From a virus, in the IMG/VR virus record IMGVR_UViG_3300045135_002615, positions 1-64,000 of that record: DNA of 64,000 bases, one strand, 5' to 3'. Position 1 is the stretch's first letter. Each line of letters starts with the position of its first letter. The notes under the pieces were generated by a model. That model was given only the letters and a program-made list of their open reading frames with translations, ran no database searches and was not told the origin of the DNA. Shown here in pieces: positions 20,861 through 26,959 of the stretch. The position numbers were made by a program, and so were the translations under genes.

Positions 20861-20913
20861 CTTCCCCTTTGGTGCAGAGGGGTGTCAACACTTTATCATG
20901 TAGTGTGGGGAAG
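20861..20913 (+). ncRNA. Structured 53-nt RNA candidate between tRNAs
   Basis: CTTCCCC (20861-20867) pairs with GGGGAAG (20907-20913), a 7-bp closing stem. Inside, ACACT (20888-20892) pairs with AGTGT (20902-20906) directly against the closing stem. It has no T-loop or anticodon arm. Position and size recall the non-tRNA stable RNAs of the T4 tRNA cluster (RNAs C and D). This is an analogy, not an identification. Confidence 0.4.
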
Positions 20914-20944
20914 AACATGAGACGCCTGTAAAAACAGCCTTGTA

Positions 20945-20969
20945 CTCCGTGAGGCGGGCATCAACGGAG
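20945..20969 (+). repeat. tRNA-region hairpin, copy 2
   Basis: CTCCGT (20945-20950) and ACGGAG (20964-20969) surround GAGGCGGGCATCA. It is clearly related to the copies at 20750 and 21382 and stands before tRNA-like remnant 2. Confidence 0.7.
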
Positions 20970-20975
20970 GTTTAT

Positions 20976-21025
20976 GTGGTCAGCCATATGGGGCTGCTTA
21001 ACAGGTTCGATTCCTGTAGATCGCA
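20976..21025 (+). ncRNA. tRNA-like remnant 2, 50 nt, no anticodon arm
   Basis: GTGGTCA pairs with AGATCGC (six of seven, including G-U). CAGCC/GGCTG closes an ATATGG loop that looks like a D-loop. ACAGG-TTCGATT-CCTGT is a perfect T-arm. The 3' part (ACAGGTTC...CCTGT...TCGCACTAGCC) closely matches the end of tRNA-Val at 20640, so it is probably a deleted duplicate of that gene. Confidence 0.6.
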
Positions 21026-21103
21026 CTAGCCGCAGAAAGTTTGGTAAAAGCCAAGAGATTAAGCTCCTCAAAAACTTTAACCCCTTATTTGAAGCGGCTT
21101 TCA

Positions 21104-21185
21104 CGGGATGTGGCGGAATTGGTAGACGCACTGGATTTAGGTTCCAGCGTTGTAAGACGTGGGGGTTCGACTCCCCCCATCCCGA
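21104..21185 (+). tRNA. tRNA-Leu (anticodon TAG)
   Basis: Acceptor CGGGATG/CATCCCG, anticodon stem CTGGA/TCCAG with loop TTTAGGT, a long variable arm as expected for Leu, T-arm GGGGG-TTCGACT-CCCCC. CCA is not encoded. Confidence 0.97.
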
Positions 21186-21189
21186 CTAA

Positions 21190-21221
21190 GGGCAGGTTTT
21201 TTTAACCTGCCCGTTTTTTTT
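21190..21221 (+). terminator. Intrinsic terminator inside the tRNA cluster
   Basis: GGGCAGGTT and AACCTGCCC pair around a T-rich loop, followed by eight T. It divides the tRNA cluster into two transcripts. Confidence 0.9.
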
Positions 21222-21230
21222 ATGTTTGCC

Positions 21231-21240
21231 TTGTATAATG
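21231..21240 (+). promoter_or_regulatory. TTGTATAATG promoter-like box
   Basis: It lies 31 nt before tRNA-Thr and just after a terminator. The same TTGTATAA core precedes the genes at 22606 and 41897. Confidence 0.5.
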
Positions 21241-21270
21241 CTCTGTGAGCTGATATAGGTTAGCTCGTTT

Positions 21271-21343
21271 GCTGGTGTAGCTCAATTGGTAGAGCACCTG
21301 TCTTGTAAACAGGGGGTTGGGGGTTCAAGTCCCTCCTCCAGCA
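21271..21343 (+). tRNA. tRNA-Thr (anticodon TGT)
   Basis: Acceptor GCTGGTG/CTCCAGC with one T-T mismatch, D-arm GCTC/GAGC, anticodon stem CCTGT/ACAGG with loop CTTGTAA, T-loop TTCAAGT. CCA is not encoded. Confidence 0.95.
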
Positions 21344-21381
21344 TTAGCCTCTTCCCTTTAAGGGTGATTCTCAACCTCGTT

Positions 21382-21408
21382 GTTCCGTGAGGTGGGCTAG
21401 AACGGAAC
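21382..21408 (+). repeat. tRNA-region hairpin, copy 3
   Basis: GTTCCGT (21382-21388) pairs with ACGGAAC (21402-21408) around GAGGTGGGCTAGA. It stands immediately before tRNA-Gly. Confidence 0.75.
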
Positions 21409-21411
21409 CAT

Positions 21412-21484
21412 GCAAGAATAACTCAATTGGTAGAGTATCTGCCTTCCAAGCAGAATGTTGCGGGTTCGAGTCCCGTTTCTTGCT
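21412..21484 (+). tRNA. tRNA-Gly (anticodon TCC)
   Basis: Acceptor GCAAGAA/TTCTTGC, D-arm ACTC/GAGT, anticodon stem TCTGC/GCAGA with loop CTTCCAA, T-loop TTCGAGT. Discriminator T; CCA is not encoded. Confidence 0.95.
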
Positions 21485-21518
21485 CTCTCTCCTTTTGGAG
21501 GGGATAAGGGAAGCCCTT

Positions 21519-21646
21519 TCTCTGTGGGGTCAATCACAGAGAGTTTTGTTCTAGAGGGGTCTAAAGCCTTGACAGAACACTGACTACACTAAATAACATC
21601 CTAACTCACGATTTGAGCGTTGTCCGTTGGGCATATAGTGTAGTCA
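21519..21646 (+). ncRNA. Possible structured spacer RNA before tRNA-Tyr
   Basis: The region holds an 8-bp hairpin (TCTCTGTG/CACAGAGA, about 21519-21543) and a long-range 11-bp pairing, TGACTACACTA (21581-21591) with TAGTGTAGTCA (21636-21646). It is neither tRNA nor ORF. It could be a tRNA-processing scaffold, a small RNA or a regulatory loop. Confidence 0.35.
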
Positions 21647-21651
21647 TTTAT

Positions 21652-21734
21652 GGGTAGGTGGCCGAGTGGTTAAAGGCATCAGGCTGTAAACCTGACCTCG
21701 ATAGAGTACGGGGGTTCAAATCCCTCCCTGCCCA
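21652..21734 (+). tRNA. tRNA-Tyr (anticodon GTA)
   Basis: Acceptor GGGTAGG/CCTGCCC (one G-U), anticodon stem TCAGG/CCTGA with loop CTGTAAA, long variable arm, T-loop TTCAAAT. CCA is not encoded. Confidence 0.96.
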
Positions 21735-21738
21735 TATA

Positions 21739-21773
21739 GGGGAGCTGACTTAGGTCGGCTCCCCTTTTTTTTT
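21739..21773 (+). terminator. Intrinsic terminator after the tRNA cluster
   Basis: GGGGAGC and GCTCCCC, extended by a GAC/GTC pair inside, then nine T. Confidence 0.92.
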
Positions 21774-21819
21774 GTTTATTACCCACTCGGAGTATGTCGT
21801 TTCAAGTGAGGTATGACAC

Positions 21820-22539
21820 ATGAGTAAGTTCCAAGTAGACCCTAACATTGAGGGCTATGTCCCTAATATCAGTGCTGTAGTTTCGTTAAAGAAGAGAAAC
21901 CCTGAGAAGGCAATTCATGCTGCGGGGCAGATGCTCTTATTTTTATCCGATTGGTCAGAGAAGTACCCAGAGGAGCTCACCACAGAATTCTTATTTGGGT
22001 CGATTGATGACATAAAGGAGCTCTTGAGGGTGATCGGTCAAGAAGGGTCTATGTATAGTTTTGGGCAGGTATTATTGACCCGTATGGTTTCTCTTTGTAA
22101 GCAAACCAAGAAGTCCGAAGAGTTGGTTAAGAGGGTCATGAAGAAGATAGATAAGTGGTTTTCTAAGGTCAACAATAATAGGACAAGGCTATCTAGCTAC
22201 GATAAGGTTAGTCAAGACATAAAAATCACAATGAAGAAAGTTCGCCAATCCCGTATTATGACTCACTCGGACAAGGTTCGTTTGAGAGGTCGTCTTACTA
22301 AGCTTGGAGAATTGTTGGCTGAAAAAAAAGCCTTGAAGGTAGATAAGCAAATGAGGAAGGGTCGTATTCTTCTCAAAGAGATAGACCGAGCCCTCGACCT
22401 TGCGGAGATTGAGGATATAGATGATCAAAACATTCAAGCGATTAAGAAGATGTTTGATGAGGTGCAACTCTCATATGTATCTCATCTCTTAGAAGATGAG
22501 ATAGACGAGGTATATAAGAGATTGAGTCCCTATCTATAA
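21820..22539 (+). CDS. Hypothetical helical protein, 239 aa
   Basis: The whole protein is predicted helical from its composition, rich in Lys, Arg, Glu and Leu, with a long coiled-coil-like stretch from about 110 to 215 (KVRQSRIMTHSDKVRLRGRL, KRILLKEID-type heptads). No membrane segment or catalytic motif is seen. SD GTGAGGT precedes the ATG. It follows the terminator of the tRNA cluster and is separated from the next gene by a TTGTATAA box. Function unknown. Confidence 0.87.
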   Translation: MSKFQVDPNIEGYVPNISAVVSLKKRNPEKAIHAAGQMLLFLSDWSEKYPEELTTEFLFGSIDDIKELLRVIGQEGSMYSFGQVLLTRMVSLCKQTKKSEELVKRVMKKIDKWFSKVNNNRTRLSSYDKVSQDIKITMKKVRQSRIMTHSDKVRLRGRLTKLGELLAEKKALKVDKQMRKGRILLKEIDRALDLAEIEDIDDQNIQAIKKMFDEVQLSYVSHLLEDEIDEVYKRLSPYL

Positions 22540-22562
22540 GAGCCTTTAATGTCTGCTTAAGT

Positions 22563-22573
22563 TATTGTATAAT
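22563..22573 (+). promoter_or_regulatory. TATTGTATAAT promoter-like box
   Basis: TATTGTATAAT ends 32 nt before the ATG of the phosphoesterase gene. Confidence 0.45.
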
Positions 22574-22605
22574 CTGTCAGATACTCAATGACATAAGGAA
22601 GACCA

Positions 22606-23283
22606 ATGACTCGGCTAGTATGTATCTCAGACACGCACACTCACCACTCTAAGTTGGTCTTACCTGATGGGGACATCTTAGTTCACTCAGGTGACTTCTC
22701 AAAGACAGGTCGTGTGAGAGAGATGATCCCCTTCTTCAAGTGGTTTGCTTCACAGCCCCATAAGCATAAGGTGCTTGTAGCGGGGAACCATGATTTGACC
22801 CTTGATGAAGATCACTATAAATATGAATGGAGAAGGTGGCATCCTGTACCTGAAGACGATGTCTCTATTCGTGCATATTTAGCGAGGGAAGAAGGGATCA
22901 CTTACCTGTTGGATAGGGAAGTGAACCTTGATGGTGTGCGTATTTATGGTAGTCCCTGGCAACCTGCTTTTGGCGGGTGGGGTTTCAACCTTGAGAGGGG
23001 TTCAAACGAGCTGAAGAGGGTATGGGCTAACATCCCTGAAGGTCTAGATGTGTTGGTCACGCACGGACCTCCGTATGGTATCCGAGATCAGTTAGATACG
23101 GGTGAGGCTGTAGGGTGTGAAGACTTGTTGGAGGCTGTAAAGAGAACGGCACCTAGAGTCCATGTTTTTGGGCATATTCATGAGGGGTACGGGATCACAG
23201 AGGGGGAGACAACCTTCATTAATGCGGCGAGCTGTAATGGTTGCTATCGCTTAGCGAACGCCCCATTGGTGTATGACTTATAG
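22606..23283 (+). CDS. Calcineurin-like metallophosphoesterase, 225 aa
   Basis: All signature motifs of the family are present in order: SDTHTHH (8-14), GDILVHSGDF (22-31), GNHD (about 60-63), VTHGPPYG and GHIHEG near the end. These bind two metal ions and hydrolyse a phosphoester. The length is that of single-domain members. Substrate unknown: nucleotides, RNA ends or phosphoproteins are all possible in phages. SD AAGGAAG. It heads a run of small genes, including a DUF1599-like protein tied to nucleotide metabolism. Confidence 0.93.
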   Translation: MTRLVCISDTHTHHSKLVLPDGDILVHSGDFSKTGRVREMIPFFKWFASQPHKHKVLVAGNHDLTLDEDHYKYEWRRWHPVPEDDVSIRAYLAREEGITYLLDREVNLDGVRIYGSPWQPAFGGWGFNLERGSNELKRVWANIPEGLDVLVTHGPPYGIRDQLDTGEAVGCEDLLEAVKRTAPRVHVFGHIHEGYGITEGETTFINAASCNGCYRLANAPLVYDL

Positions 23284-23291
23284 TGGTACTC

Positions 23292-23318
23292 TATGACCCA
23301 CACTATGAAGGAGTCATA
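23292..23318 (+). promoter_or_regulatory. Leader hairpin with SD in loop
   Basis: TATGAC (23292-23297) pairs with GTCATA (23313-23318), whose last base is the A of the ATG. The SD AAGGA is in the loop. Confidence 0.4.
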
Positions 23319-23596
23319 TGAAGAGCCTAGAAGAGATCGCAAGAGAAGTAGCCCTGCTAGTTGAGGACAAGCAAGCTCAATATGGAGATGCCTTTGGCAA
23401 GTCCGAGCAGATACTCAAGGTGCTGTACCCTAATGGAGTAAAGCCAGAGGACTATCAAAACCTTCTCACGATCACCCGTATTGTAGACAAGCTGTTTCGT
23501 CTAGCTACGAACAATGGCAATGACAGAGAAGACCCATGGAGAGACATCTGTGGGTATTCCCTGTTATCTTTAAGGAGCAAGGAAGATGAGCACTAA
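23318..23596 (+). CDS. DUF1599-like (nucleotide modification-associated) protein, 92 aa
   Basis: The pattern KQAQYGDAF, then ILKVLYPNGV, LLTITRIVDKLFRLAT and EDPWRDICGYSLL matches the small DUF1599-type proteins of phages, an all-helical fold reminiscent of MazG or dUTPase-like helical bundles. Comparative genomics has linked these to nucleotide metabolism or base modification. No catalytic site is proven. The ATG of the next gene starts inside its last codons (11-nt overlap), so they are coupled. Confidence 0.85.
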   Translation: MKSLEEIAREVALLVEDKQAQYGDAFGKSEQILKVLYPNGVKPEDYQNLLTITRIVDKLFRLATNNGNDREDPWRDICGYSLLSLRSKEDEH

Positions 23597-23813
23597 GAGT
23601 ACAATCACACATGGGGCATCTTATCATGTCTATCAAGAGATGTGTGTTACAGATAAGGTTTATATCCGAGTAGATAAGGAAAGCTCAGATGTACGGATAG
23701 GGGAGAGCACACAGACCTTCATCATATCCCCTGAGCTTATGGACGAGATTGCTAAGGGTTGGTTGGAGAAACGGGACAGATTTGATGAGGAGGAAAGTCT
23801 CTTCACACCCTAA
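23586..23813 (+). CDS. Hypothetical protein, 75 aa
   Basis: The protein is small and beta-rich: HVYQEMCVTDKVYIRVD followed by TFIISPELMDEIAKGWLEK and an acidic end. It overlaps the DUF1599-like gene by 11 nt and starts after a GGAAGATG SD. The pattern is one I associate with short phage proteins of unknown role. No metal or catalytic motif. Confidence 0.8.
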   Translation: MSTKSTITHGASYHVYQEMCVTDKVYIRVDKESSDVRIGESTQTFIISPELMDEIAKGWLEKRDRFDEEESLFTP

Positions 23814-23957
23814 TGGATTTCTGTCTGGCGGTGCATCGGTAAGAACAAGACCGACAACACAAAGAGTAGTTGAAAAAACTTTGGCAATCCTTACTATAAC
23901 AAAGGTATCCATTAACAGGGTGTCCTCGGGTGCCCCTCTACAAGGAAAGGGATCGTG

Positions 23958-24503
23958 ATGAAGATCACATCCATCATGTTGAGCCTGATGGCTCTCCTCT
24001 TCACCACTAACGTGTCAGCAGAGGAGACTTGTTCAAGCTCTCCATACAAGCTCATTGACAACTCCTTCAAGTTTGGCATGACGAGAGCTCAAGCTGCCGA
24101 GTCCATTGTAAGGGCATACGGCTCCAAAGGCTTCATCGTGCCAAACAAGGACCTCGTCATCTTCAAGTTCACCAAGCCTGTGAAAAACCTTGAGGCTATC
24201 GCAGCTCTCATTGTTGGAGACAGGGTCGTTCGTATCATGTACACATATGATGAAAGCTTCATGCGTTCACTCGGTGGTGTGGTGCCTTCTTTCAAGCTCC
24301 TCTTTGGCAAGGTCACCGAGAAGTACGGAAGTCCTGACGGTACAAACCCTGATGAGGGTCGTGTGTGGTGGGCGAGACCTGGTATTGATCAGATGACGTT
24401 GATTGCTAAAGAGCCTCTGACCCTTCAGGTCCGCTTTGACTGCGATGTTCTTGAGTCTAACGTAAGGCAGAAGCAAGCAGAGACGGCTGAGTTCGGTATC
24501 TAA
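23958..24503 (+). CDS. Sec-exported periplasmic-type protein, 181 aa
   Basis: The N-terminus is a textbook signal peptide: basic MKITS, hydrophobic LSLMALLFTT, then NVSA-EE as a signal peptidase I site. The mature part is about 160 residues with two Cys (one near the start, one in FDCDVLE near the end), a possible disulfide. FKFGMTRAQAAESIV resembles segments of small periplasmic proteins. I place the start at the second codon (ATG 23958); GTG at 23955 is also open. A phage-encoded exported protein could act in superinfection exclusion or envelope modification, by inference only. A terminator follows. Confidence 0.85.
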   Translation: MKITSIMLSLMALLFTTNVSAEETCSSSPYKLIDNSFKFGMTRAQAAESIVRAYGSKGFIVPNKDLVIFKFTKPVKNLEAIAALIVGDRVVRIMYTYDESFMRSLGGVVPSFKLLFGKVTEKYGSPDGTNPDEGRVWWARPGIDQMTLIAKEPLTLQVRFDCDVLESNVRQKQAETAEFGI

Positions 24504-24532
24504 TGAGCTTGTGTACCCATTAGGGTGCTCAT

Positions 24533-24581
24533 AAAGACCCCCCCCAATCTACCCTGCACGGAGATTGGGGGGGTCTTTTTT
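24533..24581 (+). terminator. Intrinsic terminator
   Basis: AAAGACCCCCCCCAATCT pairs with AGATTGGGGGGGTCTTT, followed by T residues. Confidence 0.95.
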
Positions 24582-24656
24582 ATCTATTACCACACTAGGA
24601 AGGACATAGAGGTTTACTATTACTTGACCTCTAATACTCCACCACATCTCCCTTGA

Positions 24657-24670
24657 TAGTCATATAAGAG
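24657..24670 (+). promoter_or_regulatory. TAGTCATATAAGAG promoter-like box
   Basis: Fourth member of the TCATATAA box family, 24 nt before the ATG at 24695. Confidence 0.5.
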
Positions 24671-24694
24671 AAAATAACTAGCAAGGAGAATAGA

Positions 24695-24952
24695 ATGAAG
24701 ATTGATTTTAAGAGCGGTGACCTTGTCATCCGCCGAGCCCAAAATGGGTTCGTAGTCTACTCGATGGGTGTTGACTCAGAGTATGACCTTTATGTGTATG
24801 AGTTTGAGGACAGCCCCCTCAAGAGCGATAGTGTGATTGAGGCAGATGCTGTACTCAAGTTGCTCGCAGACCACTTTGAGAGTTGCCTGAGGACGAAGCA
24901 CCGAGGAGGACTCAGTGTAGAGGTGAAGGAGGATGGTCATGCCGTGGACTGA
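24695..24952 (+). CDS. Hypothetical small protein, 85 aa
   Basis: The protein is acidic. FKSGDLVIRRAQNGFVVYS at 5-23 looks like a small beta-barrel start, followed by a helical C-terminal half. SD CAAGGAG. Its last codons overlap the SD and start of the next gene, implying coupled translation. It is the first gene of a nine-gene run that ends against the tail operon. Function unknown. Confidence 0.82.
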   Translation: MKIDFKSGDLVIRRAQNGFVVYSMGVDSEYDLYVYEFEDSPLKSDSVIEADAVLKLLADHFESCLRTKHRGGLSVEVKEDGHAVD

Positions 24953-25391
24953 GATTGTAAAGGGGGAGCGGAGGGCTTTAAATGCCCATATGTCAAGCGG
25001 AGTGGTGATCGCAAACAACATAGAATACAAACTCACTAACGCATTTGTGTCCGCGATGTCTGAGCTTGGTTTTTCTCCTGACCTCCCTCTCAATGACCAC
25101 CCTGGTTGGGAAGATGAGAGGCACGCCTTTGCAGAGGAGCTTGAAGACTTCTACAGGTTGGCAATTGACTTCAAACACAAAGCATTATGGAAGGGTTACA
25201 ACCTCACCCTTAAAACGGAGATCGAGTATCCCCGTGATTATCGAGGTGCATCCGTATTGAATGTCTCCGCTCATTTTGAGAAGGAGGGTGACTTCTATTC
25301 ATTTGAGACTCGATCAGAAGAAGTGGGTTCTTTCAGACATCTACTTGAGCTGTTGATGATGGAGTGTAGAGAGGTCTATAAGCTTCTATGA
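24939..25391 (+). CDS. WTEIV-family paralogue 1, 150 aa
   Basis: I chose the ATG at 24939, 6 nt after AAGGAGG; the in-frame ATG at 24933 is too close to it. The protein shares with its downstream neighbour a WTEIV-x-G-x-R start, an LT.A....EMGF or ELGF helix, a HAF..E motif and a WKGY(N/K)LTL strand. No catalytic motif. The stop overlaps the next ATG by 4 nt. Function unknown; a tandemly expanded family often signals accessory or host-specific roles. Confidence 0.85.
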   Translation: MPWTEIVKGERRALNAHMSSGVVIANNIEYKLTNAFVSAMSELGFSPDLPLNDHPGWEDERHAFAEELEDFYRLAIDFKHKALWKGYNLTLKTEIEYPRDYRGASVLNVSAHFEKEGDFYSFETRSEEVGSFRHLLELLMMECREVYKLL

Positions 25392-25873
25392 GATGGACTG
25401 AGATTGTAAATGGCAAGCGTCAGGCTGTTGAAGGGATGGCATTCGATTCAATAACAGGACATGTGATCGAAGGACATACCTTCACCAACTTGACCTATGC
25501 TCTATATGGAGCTTTGAGAGAGATGGGGTTTGATGAAGTGTACATTGGAGAGGGTAAGCTGCATGAAATTCACCCTCCTATTTTCGAGCACACCCGTCAC
25601 GCCTTTTGCATAGAAACAGATTCACATGTTGAGATGAGAGGTTACTCTGTCCACCCGACCATATGGAAGGGCTACAAGCTCACACTTAACTTTTATATTT
25701 GCTACCCTAAGACCTCCGTAGGAGACTCAAGGGTTGAGCTGTCCATAAAGAAAGTAGATCAAAGAGACAGCGTTACCTACACCAAACCTACTTGGTATCT
25801 TGTATCCACCTTCACGGATATTCTTAACAAGGTTATAGATACGACCCGACAAGGGTTTTTAATGGAGAACTAA
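25388..25873 (+). CDS. WTEIV-family paralogue 2, 161 aa
   Basis: Clear tandem paralogue of the preceding protein: MRWTEIVNGKRQA start, LREMGF helix, THAF-like RHAFCIE, and IWKGYKLTLNFYICYP. It is coupled by ATGA at its start and overlaps the next gene by 1 nt at its end. Conserved spacing of the WKGY block suggests the same fold. A third, more distant copy begins at 26960. Function unknown. Confidence 0.85.
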   Translation: MRWTEIVNGKRQAVEGMAFDSITGHVIEGHTFTNLTYALYGALREMGFDEVYIGEGKLHEIHPPIFEHTRHAFCIETDSHVEMRGYSVHPTIWKGYKLTLNFYICYPKTSVGDSRVELSIKKVDQRDSVTYTKPTWYLVSTFTDILNKVIDTTRQGFLMEN

Positions 25874-26229
25874 TGTACAGCATTCAAATGATTGAAGATA
25901 ACTCACAACACAACAAACACAAGATTTTCAAGGATCACTTGTGTAGAGGGCTGACAACCCTGAATATAGACCTCACTCGTGGTGGGGTTGATGTCCCCAA
26001 GAAGTTTTTAGCGGATAAGTCCATCACCTTGAACGTGTCGCTCTTCTTTGGGGGCGACCTTGTGTTCAGTGTAGACGGGGGTGTGACCGCAGTCTTAACT
26101 TTCTCAGGTGAAAAGTATCGCTGCCATATTCCTTGGTCAGCTATCTACATGATTTCGAGTAGTAGTGATCGAACCGCCTCGGCATTTAAACAAGATGCTC
26201 CACAATGGATGGAGGTTGACGAGGTATAA
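25873..26229 (+). CDS. Hypothetical protein, ClpXP-adaptor-like pattern, 118 aa
   Basis: The first half is helical. The second half has LFFGGDLVFSVDGGVTAVLTFSGEKYRCHIPWSAIYMI, a pattern reminiscent of SspB-type small beta-sandwich proteins (strand, FPGD-like turn, VPWSAIYAI). SspB proteins are ClpXP adaptors, and this match rests on the (I/V)PW.AIY motif only. The protein is shorter than SspB. It overlaps its upstream neighbour by 1 nt. If real, it could redirect host proteolysis. Treat as a hint. Confidence 0.55.
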   Translation: MYSIQMIEDNSQHNKHKIFKDHLCRGLTTLNIDLTRGGVDVPKKFLADKSITLNVSLFFGGDLVFSVDGGVTAVLTFSGEKYRCHIPWSAIYMISSSSDRTASAFKQDAPQWMEVDEV

Positions 26230-26230
26230 T
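26225..26230 (+). promoter_or_regulatory. TATAAT box at a gene end
   Basis: TATAAT at the stop codon of the preceding gene, 20 nt before the ATG at 26250, with AAGGAGG between. Confidence 0.35.
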
Positions 26231-26249
26231 ATAGACAAGGAGGTGGACT

Positions 26250-26477
26250 ATGGAAGACACAACTATTGTCTATGAAGGTGATCTCCAAGAGGTCAACATC
26301 AAAATCCAAGCCCTTGATCGTATCTCAACCATGTACTACAACTTGATTGAGCGATATGAGAACGAAGACCCATATCCACCAGAGAGTGTAGCATGGGCTA
26401 AAGAGCAACATGCGAAGATCAATAATCAGATCGCAGAGCTCTTGACCCTTAAATCCAAGCTCGGTCTTCCCTTGTAA
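26250..26477 (+). CDS. Hypothetical helical protein, 75 aa
   Basis: Small all-helical acidic protein with two predicted helices (VNIKIQALDRISTMYYNLIE and AKINNQIAELLTLKSKLG) joined by a proline-containing turn (DPYPPES), so a helical hairpin. Excellent SD AAGGAGG. No known motif; possible structural or adaptor protein. Confidence 0.82.
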   Translation: MEDTTIVYEGDLQEVNIKIQALDRISTMYYNLIERYENEDPYPPESVAWAKEQHAKINNQIAELLTLKSKLGLPL

Positions 26478-26512
26478 TATTTTTGTTGCTTCTGTGTTTC
26501 TGTGTGGTACTA

Positions 26513-26698
26513 ATGAAGGGTACCCCTCGCCACAGGAAGCACATCATGATAGCGACAAATGGATTTATCCTCATTAGCTTGATTGTCCTCCTCTCTAGCA
26601 CCCTGAAGAATGGGTTGAGAGATGGGCTTGCCATGATGTCCCTAGCACAAGGCTTTTATATGGCTCTATGGGTGTGCTTGGTTGTGGCAACCCACTAA
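26513..26698 (+). CDS. Small two-TM membrane protein, 61 aa
   Basis: After a basic start (MKGTPRHRKH) come two hydrophobic segments, ATNGFILISLIVLLSS and AQGFYMALWVCLVVAT, separated by a short polar loop. I chose the ATG at 26513; a TTG 30 nt upstream would add a further hydrophobic stretch. No good SD is seen for either. Small phage inner-membrane proteins of this type include holin- or exclusion-like factors, but no lysis genes are nearby. Confidence 0.6.
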   Translation: MKGTPRHRKHIMIATNGFILISLIVLLSSTLKNGLRDGLAMMSLAQGFYMALWVCLVVATH

Positions 26699-26708
26699 GG
26701 AAAGATAA

Positions 26709-26909
26709 ATGAAAGAGAAGAAGGCAGCAGAGTTCCTCAAGAAGTTCCATGATCTCCAAAGAGAGTATGAGGTGGAGGTAGATGGTCCACTTGCACTATA
26801 TACGAGAGAGGGAGTTCTCTTAGGAGACATTGAACAGAACTTCGATAGTATCGACTTGGTAGAGGATGGGATCGTTCAAGCAAGCTATTCTATTGAGAGG
26901 GACTCATAA
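26709..26909 (+). CDS. Hypothetical acidic small protein, 66 aa
   Basis: The first 20 residues form a basic helix (KEKKAAEFLKKFHDLQREY). The rest is acidic and beta-rich (VEVDGPLALYTREGVLLGDI). SD AAGGAAAG is present 10 nt after the preceding stop. No motif recognised. Confidence 0.8.
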   Translation: MKEKKAAEFLKKFHDLQREYEVEVDGPLALYTREGVLLGDIEQNFDSIDLVEDGIVQASYSIERDS

Positions 26910-26959
26910 GTTTTATATCTCTACCAACCATGCCGTTGTAAACAGCATGGAGTTCGGCT

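Noticed and set aside
20974-21189. 71-codon ORF across a tRNA-like remnant and tRNA-Leu
   Set aside because: It reads straight through a perfect tRNA-Leu and has no SD; the RNA reading explains the sequence.
24089-24316. Antisense ORF opposite the exported protein
   Set aside because: Shadow of a strongly supported signal-peptide gene; no SD.
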